A stretch of 64,000 bases of DNA, taken from assembly GCF_900113175.1 (NCBI RefSeq), contig NZ_FOOK01000015.1, positions 1-64,000 of the forward strand. The letters run 5' to 3'. The notes below the pieces were generated by a model. It was not told the DNA's origin. It searched no databases and was given only the letters and a program-made list of their open reading frames with translations. Source of the stretch: Planifilum fulgidum. GTDB taxonomy: Bacteria > Bacillota > Bacilli > Thermoactinomycetales > DSM-44946. This document shows positions 1-8,035 of this stretch, piece after piece. Made by a program: the position numbers and the translations under genes. Numbering within the stretch: the first letter of the stretch is position 1; each line of letters begins with the position of its first letter.

Positions 1-256
1 TGACCCGGATTTCCTCAATGAGGCGTCTTTCCGAACGAATTCCGTACAAATAACCGATCAAAAGCATTTTGAACAGCATGACCGGATCGATGCAAGGACG
101 CCCATTATCTTGACAATACAAGGGGCGGCATTTTTCCGCGATAAACGAAAAGTCGATGGTTTCATTGATTTTTCTAAGCAAGTGATCTTGGGGAACAAGG
201 TCTTCTATGTTGACTGTTTCGGGTTGAAATTCCCTGGATGGGTTCGTCCTGAACAT
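1..256 (-). mobile_element. IS1182-family transposase, N-terminal part
   Basis: The minus strand encodes an 85-residue start of a transposase that runs off the left edge. It opens MFRTNPSREFQPETVNIEDL and continues through the stretch PCIDPVMLFKMLLIGYLYGI, which I recognise as the N-terminal domain of IS1182-type (DDE) transposases. The ATG at 256-254 follows a GGAAGG ribosome site. A perfect 8-bp hairpin (270-277 with 284-291) lies just upstream of that site. The catalytic DDE domain is outside the window, so intactness cannot be judged. The element ends close to the 3' end of acnA. Confidence 0.8.
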
Positions 257-296
257 ATAAAAACCTTCCTTCGGAATTGTTTTATTCCGAATTCAA

Positions 297-332
297 CAAA
301 AAAGGCTGTTGACCCTTCTTTGTCAACAGCCT
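297..332 (-). terminator. Terminator downstream of acnA
   Basis: A perfect 11-bp hairpin (303-313 with 322-332) is followed on the minus strand by a run of T (298-303). It would end transcripts from acnA before they enter the IS transposase. A second hairpin (334-340 with 346-352) next to it has a T run on the plus strand (354-359), so the pair can stop transcription from both sides. Confidence 0.7.
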
Positions 333-372
333 CGCCCGCTTTCGTAGCGGGCCTTTTTTCGGGGCGGGAGGG

Positions 373-3102
373 TCAGACGGTCACTTCCTCCTTGTCGTTC
401 AGGATCTGGCGGAGGACCGTCTGCAGAATGCCGCCGTTCCGGTAGTATTCGATGTCCACTTGGCTGTCGAGGCGGAGAATGGTGTCAAATTCGACGGTGG
501 AACCGTCCTTCTTGGTGGCGCGCACCTTGATCCGCTGTCCGGGCTGGATTTCATCGTGGAGGCCGAGGATGTCAAAGGTTTCTTCGCCGGTCAGGCCGAG
601 GGACTTCCAGCTGTGGCCGTCGGCGAACTGCAGGGGCAGGACGCCCATTCCCACCAGGTTGCTCCGGTGGATCCGCTCGAAGCTCTCGGCGATGACCGCC
701 TTGACGCCGAGGAGGTTGGTTCCTTTGGCCGCCCAGTCGCGGGAGCTTCCGGTTCCGTATTCTTTTCCGGCAAGGACGACGAGGGGCGTATTCTCTTTCT
801 GATACCTCATCGCCGCGTCGTAGATGGTCATCGTTTCACCGGTGGGCACATACTTGGTGTACCCGCCTTCCACGCCGGGAACCATCGCGTTGCGGATGCG
901 GATGTTGGCAAAGGTGCCGCGGGTCATGACGCGGTCGTTTCCGCGCCGGGAACCGTAGGAGTTGAAATCCTTCGGCGCAACACCTTTTTCCTGCAGGTAT
1001 TTGCCGGCGGGGCTGTCCGGCGCGATGCTTCCGGCCGGGGAGATGTGGTCCGTGGTGACGGAATCGCCCAGCAGAGCCAGTGCCCGCGCGCCGCGGATCT
1101 CCTTGATCGGCTCCACTTCCGCCGACAGGTTGACGAAGAAGGGCGGCTCCTGGATGTAGGTGGAATTTTCGTCCCAGTCGTACAGGTCCCCCTTCGGCGT
1201 GGGCATGTTGTTCCAGCGCTCGTTGGCGTCGAAGACGCGGGCGTATTGCCTCCGGAATTGATCCGGGTTCATCGCTTCCTTCATCACCTGGATGATTTCC
1301 TCGGCGGAGGGCCAGATGTCCTTCAGATAGACGGGCTGGCCGTCGGAGCCGGTGCCGATCGGTTCTTTCTCCAGGTCGATGTCCACCGTGCCGGCCAGGG
1401 CGTAAACGATCACCAGCGGCGGGGAAGCCAGGTAGTTGGCCTTCACCAGCGGGTGGATCCGTCCTTCGAAGTTGCGGTTTCCGCTCAACACCGAAGCGAC
1501 GGTGAGATCGTTCTCCTCAATGGCCTTGGACACATCCTCCGGCAAGGGACCGCTGTTTCCGATACAGGTGGCGCATCCGTATCCGGCCACGGTGAAGCCC
1601 AGTTTCCCAAGGGGTTCGGACAGACCGGCGGCCTCCAGGTATTCGGTGACCACCTTGGAACCGGGGGTCAGGCTGGTCTTGACGTAGGGCGGAACGGACA
1701 GGCCTTTTTCCACCGCTTTTTTGGCGACGAGACCGGCGCCCAGCATCACGCTCGGGTTGGAGGTGTTGGTGCAGCTGGTGATCGCCGCGATGACGACGGA
1801 ACCGTTCTTCAATTCGTAGGAAGTGCCGTCCGCCCGCTGGACGCTCACGGATTTGGCCGCTTCCTCCTCGGACAGCCCGAATCCGCCCTGGTCGATGGGC
1901 TTTCTCAGGGTGTCGTTCCAGGCTTTCTTCATGTCTTTGAGTTCGATCCGGTCCTGGGGACGACGCGGTCCGGCCAGGCTGGGAACGACCGTCGAAAGAT
2001 CCAGTTCGATGGTGTCGCTGAAGACCGGGTCCGGCGTATCATCGGTCCGGAACATGCCTTGGGCTTTGTAGTAGGCTTCCACCAGCCGGATGAGGGATTC
2101 GTCCCGTCCCGTCAGGCGCAGGTAATTGAGGGTTTCCTCATCCACGGGGAAGAAGCCCATGGTGGCGCCGTATTCGGGAGCCATGTTGGCCACGGTCGCC
2201 CGGTCCGCCAGGCTCATGTGCTTCAATCCGGGACCGTAGAACTCGACAAATTTCCCGACCACGCCCTTTTTGCGGAGCATTTCCGTGACGGTGAGCGCCA
2301 GGTCGGTGGCCGTCGCTCCGTCGGGGAGTTGACCGGTCAGTTTGAATCCGACCACTTCCGGCATCACGAAGTAGAGGGGTTGGCCCAGCATGCCGGCTTC
2401 CGCCTCAATGCCCCCGACACCCCAGCCGACGACGCCCAGACCGTTGATCATCGTCGTGTGGGAGTCGGTGCCCACCAGCGAATCCGGGAAGACCTGGGTT
2501 TCGCCGTTTTGCTCCTTGGTCATGGCCACCTTGGCCAGGTATTCCAGGTTGACTTGGTGGATGATCCCCGTCGCGGGCGGAACAACCCGGAAGTTGTCGA
2601 AGGCTTCCTGGGCCCAGCGGAGCAGGCGGTAACGCTCCTCGTTCCGTTCAAATTCCACGTTCATGTTGTATTCCAGGGCATCCGGCGTGCCAAACCGGTC
2701 CACCATCACCGAGTGGTCGATGACGAGATCCACGGGAACCAGGGGATTGATCCGCTTCGGATCGCCGCCGACCCGGGCCATCGCGGAGCGGAGAGCGGCG
2801 AGGTCCACCACCGCCGGGACACCGGTGAAGTCCTGAAGGACGATCCGCGCCGGTTTGAAGGGAACTTCCTTCTTGACCCGCTCGTCCGCCCAACGGGCCA
2901 GCATGCGGACATGTTCGGCCGTGATCGCTTTGCCGTCATACTGCCGAACCGCCGCTTCCAGGAGCACCTTGATGGAGAAGGGGAGGCGGGAGATGTTTCC
3001 GAGCCCCTGCTCTTCCAGCCCTTGAAGGCGCCAGTATACATAGGTGCGGCCATCCACTTCCAGGGTGGAGCGGATGTTGAACCAATCGTCTCGGTTTGCC
3101 AT
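373..3102 (-). CDS. acnA: Aconitate hydratase AcnA
   Basis: This is a 909-residue aconitase that interconverts citrate and isocitrate in the TCA cycle in the cytosol. Full-length members of the AcnA/CitB/IRP family are about 900 residues. The three [4Fe-4S] ligand cysteines are visible at C444 (TSCTNTSNP) and C510/C513 ([10 protein letters not shown]). The ATG at 3102 is preferred because GGAGGT sits just upstream; an earlier in-frame ATG (3177) has no ribosome site. AcnA proteins of this group can also bind RNA when they lose iron; that is family knowledge, not seen here. The gene is divergent from an IclR regulator, with a palindrome inside its promoter. Confidence 0.97.
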   Translation of the reverse strand: MANRDDWFNIRSTLEVDGRTYVYWRLQGLEEQGLGNISRLPFSIKVLLEAAVRQYDGKAITAEHVRMLARWADERVKKEVPFKPARIVLQDFTGVPAVVDLAALRSAMARVGGDPKRINPLVPVDLVIDHSVMVDRFGTPDALEYNMNVEFERNEERYRLLRWAQEAFDNFRVVPPATGIIHQVNLEYLAKVAMTKEQNGETQVFPDSLVGTDSHTTMINGLGVVGWGVGGIEAEAGMLGQPLYFVMPEVVGFKLTGQLPDGATATDLALTVTEMLRKKGVVGKFVEFYGPGLKHMSLADRATVANMAPEYGATMGFFPVDEETLNYLRLTGRDESLIRLVEAYYKAQGMFRTDDTPDPVFSDTIELDLSTVVPSLAGPRRPQDRIELKDMKKAWNDTLRKPIDQGGFGLSEEEAAKSVSVQRADGTSYELKNGSVVIAAITSCTNTSNPSVMLGAGLVAKKAVEKGLSVPPYVKTSLTPGSKVVTEYLEAAGLSEPLGKLGFTVAGYGCATCIGNSGPLPEDVSKAIEENDLTVASVLSGNRNFEGRIHPLVKANYLASPPLVIVYALAGTVDIDLEKEPIGTGSDGQPVYLKDIWPSAEEIIQVMKEAMNPDQFRRQYARVFDANERWNNMPTPKGDLYDWDENSTYIQEPPFFVNLSAEVEPIKEIRGARALALLGDSVTTDHISPAGSIAPDSPAGKYLQEKGVAPKDFNSYGSRRGNDRVMTRGTFANIRIRNAMVPGVEGGYTKYVPTGETMTIYDAAMRYQKENTPLVVLAGKEYGTGSSRDWAAKGTNLLGVKAVIAESFERIHRSNLVGMGVLPLQFADGHSWKSLGLTGEETFDILGLHDEIQPGQRIKVRATKKDGSTVEFDTILRLDSQVDIEYYRNGGILQTVLRQILNDKEEVTV

Positions 3103-3197
3103 GGGGCTTACCTCCTTTGTCGGTGATTGCAAGAAAACAAAAGGAAAGGGAACCGTTCGTTCCGCTGTATGAAACAAAGTTTCTTTTTTCGATACCC

Positions 3198-3226
3198 ATT
3201 ATACAACGGATTGCCGCCGTTGTATA
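3198..3226 (-). promoter_or_regulatory. acnA promoter with inverted-repeat operator
   Basis: On the minus strand a TATACA -35 (3226-3221) and a TATAAT -10 (3203-3198) are 17 bp apart. A perfect 10-bp inverted repeat, TATACAACGG (3200-3209) and CCGTTGTATA (3217-3226) with a 7-nt spacer, fills the space between the boxes and overlaps both. A dimeric repressor bound there should block RNA polymerase. Candidates are the divergent IclR regulator and a CcpC-like regulator encoded elsewhere. Confidence 0.6.
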
Positions 3227-3273
3227 GCCTTATTTTTATCAAAAACCCCTCTTATGATTGACGGGGAACGTGT

Positions 3274-3279
3274 TATAAT
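3274..3279 (+). promoter_or_regulatory. -10 box upstream of the IclR regulator
   Basis: TATAAT at 3274-3279 lies 48 bp before the IclR start. The best -35 at proper spacing (3251-3256, CTTATG) is weak. A TTGACG at 3258-3263 is too close (10 bp) to serve, so the promoter may depend on an activator or be weak. Confidence 0.45.
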
Positions 3280-3326
3280 GAAAATTAAAATGAATTTCAA
3301 CCAGTGAAACCGGAGGATACTCCTTG

Positions 3327-4088
3327 ATGGAAGATAAGAAATTTACCGTCCGCGCCGCTGAACGGGCATTGGACATCCTGCTCTGCTTTGTGGAAAAGAG
3401 CGAATGGAGCCTGACGGAAATCGCCCAGCACACGGGTCTGAACAAAAGCACCGTGTATCGGCTCCTGGTCACGTTGGAGGGAAAGGGTTTCCTCCGGCGC
3501 AATCCGGATACGGAGAGATACCGTCTGGGCTTTCGCATTTGGGAGCTGTCCGCCAACCTGAGCCAGTCCGATGATCCGGCCGTGCTGTTTTTGCCGGAAA
3601 TGGAGCGGCTGCGGGATGAACTGGAGGAGACGGTCAGCCTTTACATCCGGGACGGGATGGAGCGGGTCCGCATCCAGGCGGTGGAAAGCCGCCAGACCAT
3701 CCGGCGCGTGGCGCCCATCGGCGCCCGGATGCCCCTGGCGGTCGGCGCTTCCAGCAAAGTGCTGGTGGCCTACGCCTCCCCGGAGACGCGGGAGGCCATT
3801 CTGAACGATCCTTCCTGGCCGGAATCCGTCGATCGGGAGCAATACCGCAGGCAGTTGGAGGAGATTCGGCGCAAGGGATACGCCACCAGCATGGAAGAGA
3901 GGGAAGCGGGCGCTTCGGCCGTGGCGGCGCCCGTTCTCAACCGTTCGGGTGAAATCATCGCCGCCCTGGCCGTATCCGGGCCCGTGGGCCGCCTGACCCA
4001 GGAAAAGATGGAATCTTTCGCCCCGCGGATCATGGAGGCGGCCAGGCGAATGGGCAAGATGGTAAAGGGCGGCGCAACCGCCCGGTGA
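3327..4088 (+). CDS. IclR-family transcriptional regulator
   Basis: This 253-residue protein has the two-part IclR layout. Residues 8 to 70 form a winged helix-turn-helix (TEIAQHTGLNKSTVYRLLVTL), followed by a wing ending in RYRLGFRIWEL. The rest is a GAF-like effector domain of usual length, including a G-A-S-A-V-A-A-P segment typical of IclR ligand pockets. The ATG at 3327 has GGAGG 10 nt upstream; a TTG at 3324 is also possible. It is divergent from acnA and could bind the inverted repeat in the acnA promoter. IclR proteins often control acetate, glyoxylate or aromatic metabolism; the ligand here is unknown. Confidence 0.9.
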   Translation: MEDKKFTVRAAERALDILLCFVEKSEWSLTEIAQHTGLNKSTVYRLLVTLEGKGFLRRNPDTERYRLGFRIWELSANLSQSDDPAVLFLPEMERLRDELEETVSLYIRDGMERVRIQAVESRQTIRRVAPIGARMPLAVGASSKVLVAYASPETREAILNDPSWPESVDREQYRRQLEEIRRKGYATSMEEREAGASAVAAPVLNRSGEIIAALAVSGPVGRLTQEKMESFAPRIMEAARRMGKMVKGGATAR

Positions 4089-4292
4089 GGGCGGAAAGTC
4101 CGGCGGTGTTCTCCGCCGGGCAGATCCGTGGGTCATGCGTCAATCGGAACAAGCTTCCGGTTCATCGGGGTGCATCGCTTCAATCTTCCGCCGGGAAGGG
4201 TTGCGGTGCGCCCTTTTGGTTTTGCGGGGGATGTTTCCGCGATCCGGGGAGCGGTGCGGAGGGCGGGCACGGACTCGCCGACGGGAGAAAGC

Positions 4293-4323
4293 AAAAAAAG
4301 CGGCGTCCGCTCGGGACCGCCGC
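4293..4323 (-). terminator. Terminator of the small Cys-rich gene
   Basis: A GC-rich stem (GCGGCG...CGCCGC, 4300-4323, with one bulge) is followed on the minus strand by seven T (4299-4293). It lies 49 bp past the stop of the 48-residue Cys-rich gene. No other gene was found between 4094 and 4371. Confidence 0.75.
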
Positions 4324-4371
4324 ACAATAGGGGGTCGTTTCAGGAATGGCAAGGCCTGAAAGAGGTCCGGG

Positions 4372-4518
4372 TCATGCGTAACAGCATTCAATCCGCAGAC
4401 GGATCCATTGATCGTTGCAGCAATCGTTCTGGATTTGCTCCTTGGAATGTTGGATTTCCGAACCGCATTCAGGACACGTTCGGGCATCCGCAGCCGGTTC
4501 CGTTTTTGGGACCGTCAT
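4372..4518 (-). CDS. Small cysteine-rich protein, 48 aa
   Basis: A short gene too small for ordinary ORF cut-offs. The product has a CPECG motif near residue 15, then a CC pair near 30 and another CC pair close to the C-terminus, which suggests zinc binding or a thiol role. Support is strong: GAGGAGG ribosome site 5-8 nt before the ATG (4518), a -10 TATAAT (4553-4548) and -35 TTAACA (4576-4571) exactly 17 bp apart, and an intrinsic terminator downstream. I do not recognise the family. It lies between an IclR regulator and a bacilliredoxin, so a thiol-stress link is possible but is inference only. Confidence 0.75.
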   Translation of the reverse strand: MTVPKTEPAADARTCPECGSEIQHSKEQIQNDCCNDQWIRLRIECCYA

Positions 4519-4547
4519 TTTTAGACCTCCTCGCCGGGGATGATTCT

Positions 4548-4576
4548 ATTATAATATAACAATACCTGATTGTTAA
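4548..4576 (-). promoter_or_regulatory. Sigma-A-type promoter of the small Cys-rich gene
   Basis: The -35 TTAACA (minus strand, 4576-4571) and -10 TATAAT (4553-4548) have a 17-bp spacer, which is close to consensus. The predicted start lies about 25 nt before the ribosome site of the 48-residue ORF. Confidence 0.75.
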
Positions 4577-4686
4577 CATCTGTATTATAACAAAATTTGC
4601 CGACCGTACGCCATTACCCCAGGTCGGGGCCAAGTGGATCCCGATTAATATTTTGGATAGAATGAAAAGAAAAAGGAGGGTTGTCG

Positions 4687-5130
4687 ATGGTCCAGGATTT
4701 CTATTTTCAACAGATGCAGATGATGGTCCAACCGATGCGGGATGAACTTACGCGCGTCGGTTTTAAGGAACTGCGCACACCGGAGGAAGTGGTGGAAGCC
4801 CTGGAGGGCGAAGGAAAAAAAGGGACCACGCTGATTGTGGTCAATTCCGTCTGCGGCTGTGCGGCGGGGCTGGCCAGGCCGGCGGTGGCCAAAGCGCTCA
4901 ATCACGACAGAAAACCGGATCATCTGTACACGGTTTTCGCCGGACAGGACAGGGAAGCCACCGCCAAAGCCAGGGAATATTTTGAAGGAGAACCTCCCTC
5001 CTCACCCTCCTTTGCGCTGATGAAGGATGGGAAACTGGTCCACATGATCCACCGGCACCAGATCGAAAACCGGGGAGTGGATGAGATCGCCGCCGACCTG
5101 ACGGCCGCCTTTGACAAGTACTGCGGCTGA
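4687..5130 (+). CDS. brx: Bacilliredoxin, BrxA/BrxB (YphP/YqiW) family
   Basis: A 147-residue thioredoxin-like protein with the CGC active site (C56-G-C58, context NSVCGCAAG) that defines bacilliredoxins. These remove bacillithiol from S-bacillithiolated proteins after oxidative stress in the cytosol of Firmicutes. Length matches the family (about 145). The ATG at 4687 is chosen because GGAGG lies 7 nt upstream; the TTG at 4681 is too close to it. It implies that the organism uses bacillithiol. The sequence does not decide between BrxA and BrxB. Confidence 0.93.
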   Translation: MVQDFYFQQMQMMVQPMRDELTRVGFKELRTPEEVVEALEGEGKKGTTLIVVNSVCGCAAGLARPAVAKALNHDRKPDHLYTVFAGQDREATAKAREYFEGEPPSSPSFALMKDGKLVHMIHRHQIENRGVDEIAADLTAAFDKYCG

Positions 5131-5132
5131 TG

Positions 5133-5191
5133 GGTGCGCCTCCCTCCCGGCCGGGAAAGGGGGGCGTTTGTTTTGACCGGCATTGTCAAAA
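5133..5191 (+). terminator. Terminator after brx and adjacent inverted repeat
   Basis: A GC-rich hairpin (5133 to about 5168) with a T-rich tail follows the bacilliredoxin gene. Immediately after it is a perfect 7-bp inverted repeat TTTTGAC (5171-5177) and GTCAAAA (5185-5191), spacer 7. The right arm (TTGTCAAA) resembles a Spo0A box. The repeat may be an operator for the gene that starts at 5260. Confidence 0.5.
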
Positions 5192-5259
5192 GGTTGTTCC
5201 TTGTTTGACCGATTATGGTTGCCTCCGGGATGTTCGTTCCGAAGGGAGGCATATAACCG

Positions 5260-6288
5260 GTGGAAATGGTGCTTTTCTTTTGCGTGGCGGCCCTTTTCGT
5301 CTCACTGATCGCGATATCGATCATCGCCTTGCGGCGGGGCGTCTGGTGGAAAAACCACTCCTGGGAGCTTCCGGAGCTGGGAATCCAGCTTCACGGGCAT
5401 CCAGTGGACCGGGATCTGAGGGAAATGATCCGGCGCTTGGAGCGGGCGCTGCCGGAGGAGTACAGTGAGCGGGTGAAGCGCCGCATCATGGAAAAATCGA
5501 GGGTCGGGGAGACGGAGTGGAGAAACCGCTGGTTTGAATTGAAGCGGTTTTTTGTGCTGACGTCGATTCTGAAGCGGGTTCCCATGTACAGCCGGGACGT
5601 GGACAGCGTGTGGCACGAGATGCTTCTTTTCACCCGGGATTACGAGCGTTTTTCCAATGAATTTCTCGGGACATATCTGCACCACGATCCCCACGATCAA
5701 CCCGTTTTTGATCCGCTGGAAAGGGCCTGGTTCGACTGGACCTACACCCTTTTTTTCCGTCCGACGCTCTACAGCAGGTATGTCTGGGGTTCTTTTTTCC
5801 GCCATCCCATGCCCCCCGAGCTCCTGAGGGAATTTGAGACGTCTTCGGAGGATCAACTCTTGGAGCGTTATTTCAACCGGGAGAGCGCCCGCCGTTTTGA
5901 AGAAGCAAAGCGGCTTTGCCGTTTTGTCATCGGCACCGTTCGCCGCGCCATCGGCGAGGCCAGGAAGTACGCGGAGCGGTATGGCCGGGATGTAACGGGC
6001 CTTCGTTCCCACTTGTTTTCCCTTAAGAGCCGGGAGATGGAGCCGGCCGTGTGGATGCTCGGTGCGCTGGCTTACCTGTCGCTGTATCATGCCGAAAACT
6101 TTTTGGCGGCGAAAAAGAAATTGCTGGGGCGTGTTGCAGATTCCGGCTCCTCCGGCGCGGGCGCCGGATATGTAACCTCTCCCGGCTTCACCGAAGGAGT
6201 GTGGGACGACTTGGGCTGCGATTCCGATTCGGGCGGTGGAGACGGCGGCAGCAGCTGCGGCGGCGCCGGCTGCGGAGGGGGGAGCTAA
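5260..6288 (+). CDS. Membrane-anchored hypothetical protein with Gly/Cys-rich tail
   Basis: A 342-residue protein of unknown function. Residues 3 to 23 form one hydrophobic helix followed by positive residues, so the rest probably faces the cytoplasm. Around residue 113 the stretch DVDSVWHEMLLFTRDYERF resembles the W-H-x-M/H motif of plant and bacterial glycine-rich-domain (GRDP-like) proteins. The last 25 residues are almost only G, S and C, including CGGAGCGGGS. The GTG start at 5260 has GGGAGG 10 nt upstream. It is followed 170 bp later by an AIM24 gene. The Cys/Gly tail could bind metal or be a lipid or protein attachment site; this is inference. Confidence 0.7.
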   Translation: MEMVLFFCVAALFVSLIAISIIALRRGVWWKNHSWELPELGIQLHGHPVDRDLREMIRRLERALPEEYSERVKRRIMEKSRVGETEWRNRWFELKRFFVLTSILKRVPMYSRDVDSVWHEMLLFTRDYERFSNEFLGTYLHHDPHDQPVFDPLERAWFDWTYTLFFRPTLYSRYVWGSFFRHPMPPELLREFETSSEDQLLERYFNRESARRFEEAKRLCRFVIGTVRRAIGEARKYAERYGRDVTGLRSHLFSLKSREMEPAVWMLGALAYLSLYHAENFLAAKKKLLGRVADSGSSGAGAGYVTSPGFTEGVWDDLGCDSDSGGGDGGSSCGGAGCGGGS

Positions 6289-6457
6289 GCGGCGGATCGT
6301 GATATGGGCGGCGGCGATGGCGAACCGGTCCATGCCGCGTGGCTTGGCACCCCTTTTTCCCCGCGACGGGCCCAGCTTGTGGACGATCGGATTTCCCTTT
6401 CGGTTTTATCGTTGCCTGCGAAAAAGAATCAGACATCGCAAAGGAGGAAAATGGGCG

Positions 6458-7111
6458 ATGACTCAGACGCTGAAGGATCTGATTCAGCAATCCAAGGGGA
6501 AAGCGAGTGACGAGCGGTTTGTTCTGCAGAACGGCAAAATGCTTAAAGTGCGCGTCACCGATCACATCTATTGCCGGGCGGGGAGCATGATCGCCTACAA
6601 AGGAGACATCAAATTTGAGAGAACCTCGGGCGGGATCGGCAAGTGGCTGAAAAAGACGGTGACGGGAGAGGGAATTCCCCTCATGAGGGCTTCCGGCAGC
6701 GGAGAACTATACCTGGCCCACAAGGCGTCGGACATCACCGTTTTGCGCCTCAATGCGGAAACGGTGTTTGTGGAGGGGCGGCATCTTCTCGCCTTTGAGA
6801 ATACGGTGGACTGGGATGTCACGGTGATCCGGGGGGCGGGGATGACCTCCGGAGGGCTGTTCACTTGCCGATTGACGGGGACGGGCTTTGTCGCCATCAC
6901 GTCACACGGGCCCGTGGCCGTTCTCGAGGCGCCCGTTTCGGTGGACCCCGACTCCCTGATCGGCTGGACGGATGGTCTCGTGCCGCAGGTGAAGACGGAT
7001 GTCAATCTGAAGACGCTGCTGGGACGCTCCTCGGGCGAAACGTTCCAGCTCCATTTTGACGGATACGGCAAAGTCCTGATTCAGCCTGACGAGCCGGTGA
7101 TGAAGGAGTGA
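6458..7111 (+). CDS. AIM24-family protein
   Basis: The 217-residue product belongs to the AIM24 family (beta-roll proteins named after a yeast mitochondrial protein). Family features seen are the early GKMLKVRV and RAGSMIAYKGDIKFER segments and the later LFTCRLTGTGFVAITSHGP segment. The ATG at 6458 follows AAAGGAGGAAA. Bacterial members have no settled function; they are often encoded near membrane-stress or secretion genes. It may be cotranscribed with the membrane protein upstream (169-bp gap). Confidence 0.85.
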   Translation: MTQTLKDLIQQSKGKASDERFVLQNGKMLKVRVTDHIYCRAGSMIAYKGDIKFERTSGGIGKWLKKTVTGEGIPLMRASGSGELYLAHKASDITVLRLNAETVFVEGRHLLAFENTVDWDVTVIRGAGMTSGGLFTCRLTGTGFVAITSHGPVAVLEAPVSVDPDSLIGWTDGLVPQVKTDVNLKTLLGRSSGETFQLHFDGYGKVLIQPDEPVMKE

Positions 7112-7207
7112 GCCGCCCAAGGCGGCGGGAGAAGGCGGTGGTTCGCCGCCCCGTGGGGGCGGCGGTCGTTGGCGGCGAGACGGACCGATATGCCGTCCCT
7201 GTTCCGG

Positions 7208-7966
7208 TCAGGATGCTGAATCCGCCGTTTTCCCAAAGAAGTGGGTCAAGGCTTCCGGAAGATCCTTCTGCCACAGCCCCCAGGTGTGCTTTCCTTCCTT
7301 CTCCACGTATCGCAGGGAGGCTCCCTTTTCCCGCAGCGCCCGGGAAACTTCCCGGTTCCGGGCCAACAGGTCCAGATTGCCGACATGGGTGGGAACCGCA
7401 TACTCTTCCAGCCCGATCATTTGATACACTTCCAGATCCGCCAGCGTGGGGGCCTGGCGGATCCGGTCCAGGGTCGCTTTGAAAAAGGCGCCGGACTGGG
7501 ACAGGACCCGGCGGAAGCGGTCGGGAAAATCGAGGGCCATGTGGAGAGAGACGGTGGCGCCGAGGGAGGAGCCGCCGATCACCCGGCCTCCGGGCTCCTG
7601 TCTGGCGGCGAACCGGCTTTCCACCCGGGGCAGAAGCTCGTCGGCGACAAAGCGGCCGTAGGCTTCGAACCGGTCGCCGCCGGGAGCGTATTCCTCGTTT
7701 CTCCGCGCTTTATCCACGGGAATCATCACGATGATCGGGGGATGAATCCGGCCTTCGGCGATCAGCTGGTTGGTCTGCGTGGCAATTCTCCCCAAGGTGA
7801 GATAGTCGGTTCCGTCCTGCAGATACAGCACCGGGTAGCGGTTTTCGTCGGAATATCCCGGCGGGAGATAGATTTGGAGGAGGCGCGTTTCACCCAGATA
7901 TTTGCTGGACAGCTCTTCCCGGATGATTGTTCGTTTCAGGTAATCGGACTGCAACGGAATCACCAC
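7208..7966 (-). CDS. Alpha/beta-hydrolase esterase (enterochelin esterase-like)
   Basis: A 252-residue esterase of the D/Fes type. The nucleophile elbow G-G-S-S-L-G-A places Ser134 as the catalytic serine, and a C-terminal GKHTWGLW supplies the likely catalytic His. The N-terminus contains IYLPPGY and PVLYLQDG, typical of esterase-D-like proteins. No signal peptide is visible, so it should be cytosolic. The start is a GTG at 7966 with only a weak ribosome site. A TATAAT at 7995-7990 (minus strand) may be its -10 box. Substrate unknown; sugar, acyl or siderophore esters are all possible. Confidence 0.85.
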   Translation of the reverse strand: MVIPLQSDYLKRTIIREELSSKYLGETRLLQIYLPPGYSDENRYPVLYLQDGTDYLTLGRIATQTNQLIAEGRIHPPIIVMIPVDKARRNEEYAPGGDRFEAYGRFVADELLPRVESRFAARQEPGGRVIGGSSLGATVSLHMALDFPDRFRRVLSQSGAFFKATLDRIRQAPTLADLEVYQMIGLEEYAVPTHVGNLDLLARNREVSRALREKGASLRYVEKEGKHTWGLWQKDLPEALTHFFGKTADSAS

Positions 7967-8035
7967 CCGAAGGATTGGGTTGTAAACCCATTATAGCCGA
8001 AAAATCGGGTGGTTTTTCCATTTTTTTGTTTCCTC

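Noticed and set aside
460-3126. Very long plus-strand reading frame opposite acnA
   Set aside because: It is an antisense shadow of a GC-rich gene; acnA has catalytic motifs, a ribosome site and family length, whereas the other strand has no recognisable domain.
3258-3279. TTGACG plus TATAAT as the promoter of the IclR gene
   Set aside because: The spacing is only 10 bp, far too short for sigma-A; kept only the -10 as tentative.
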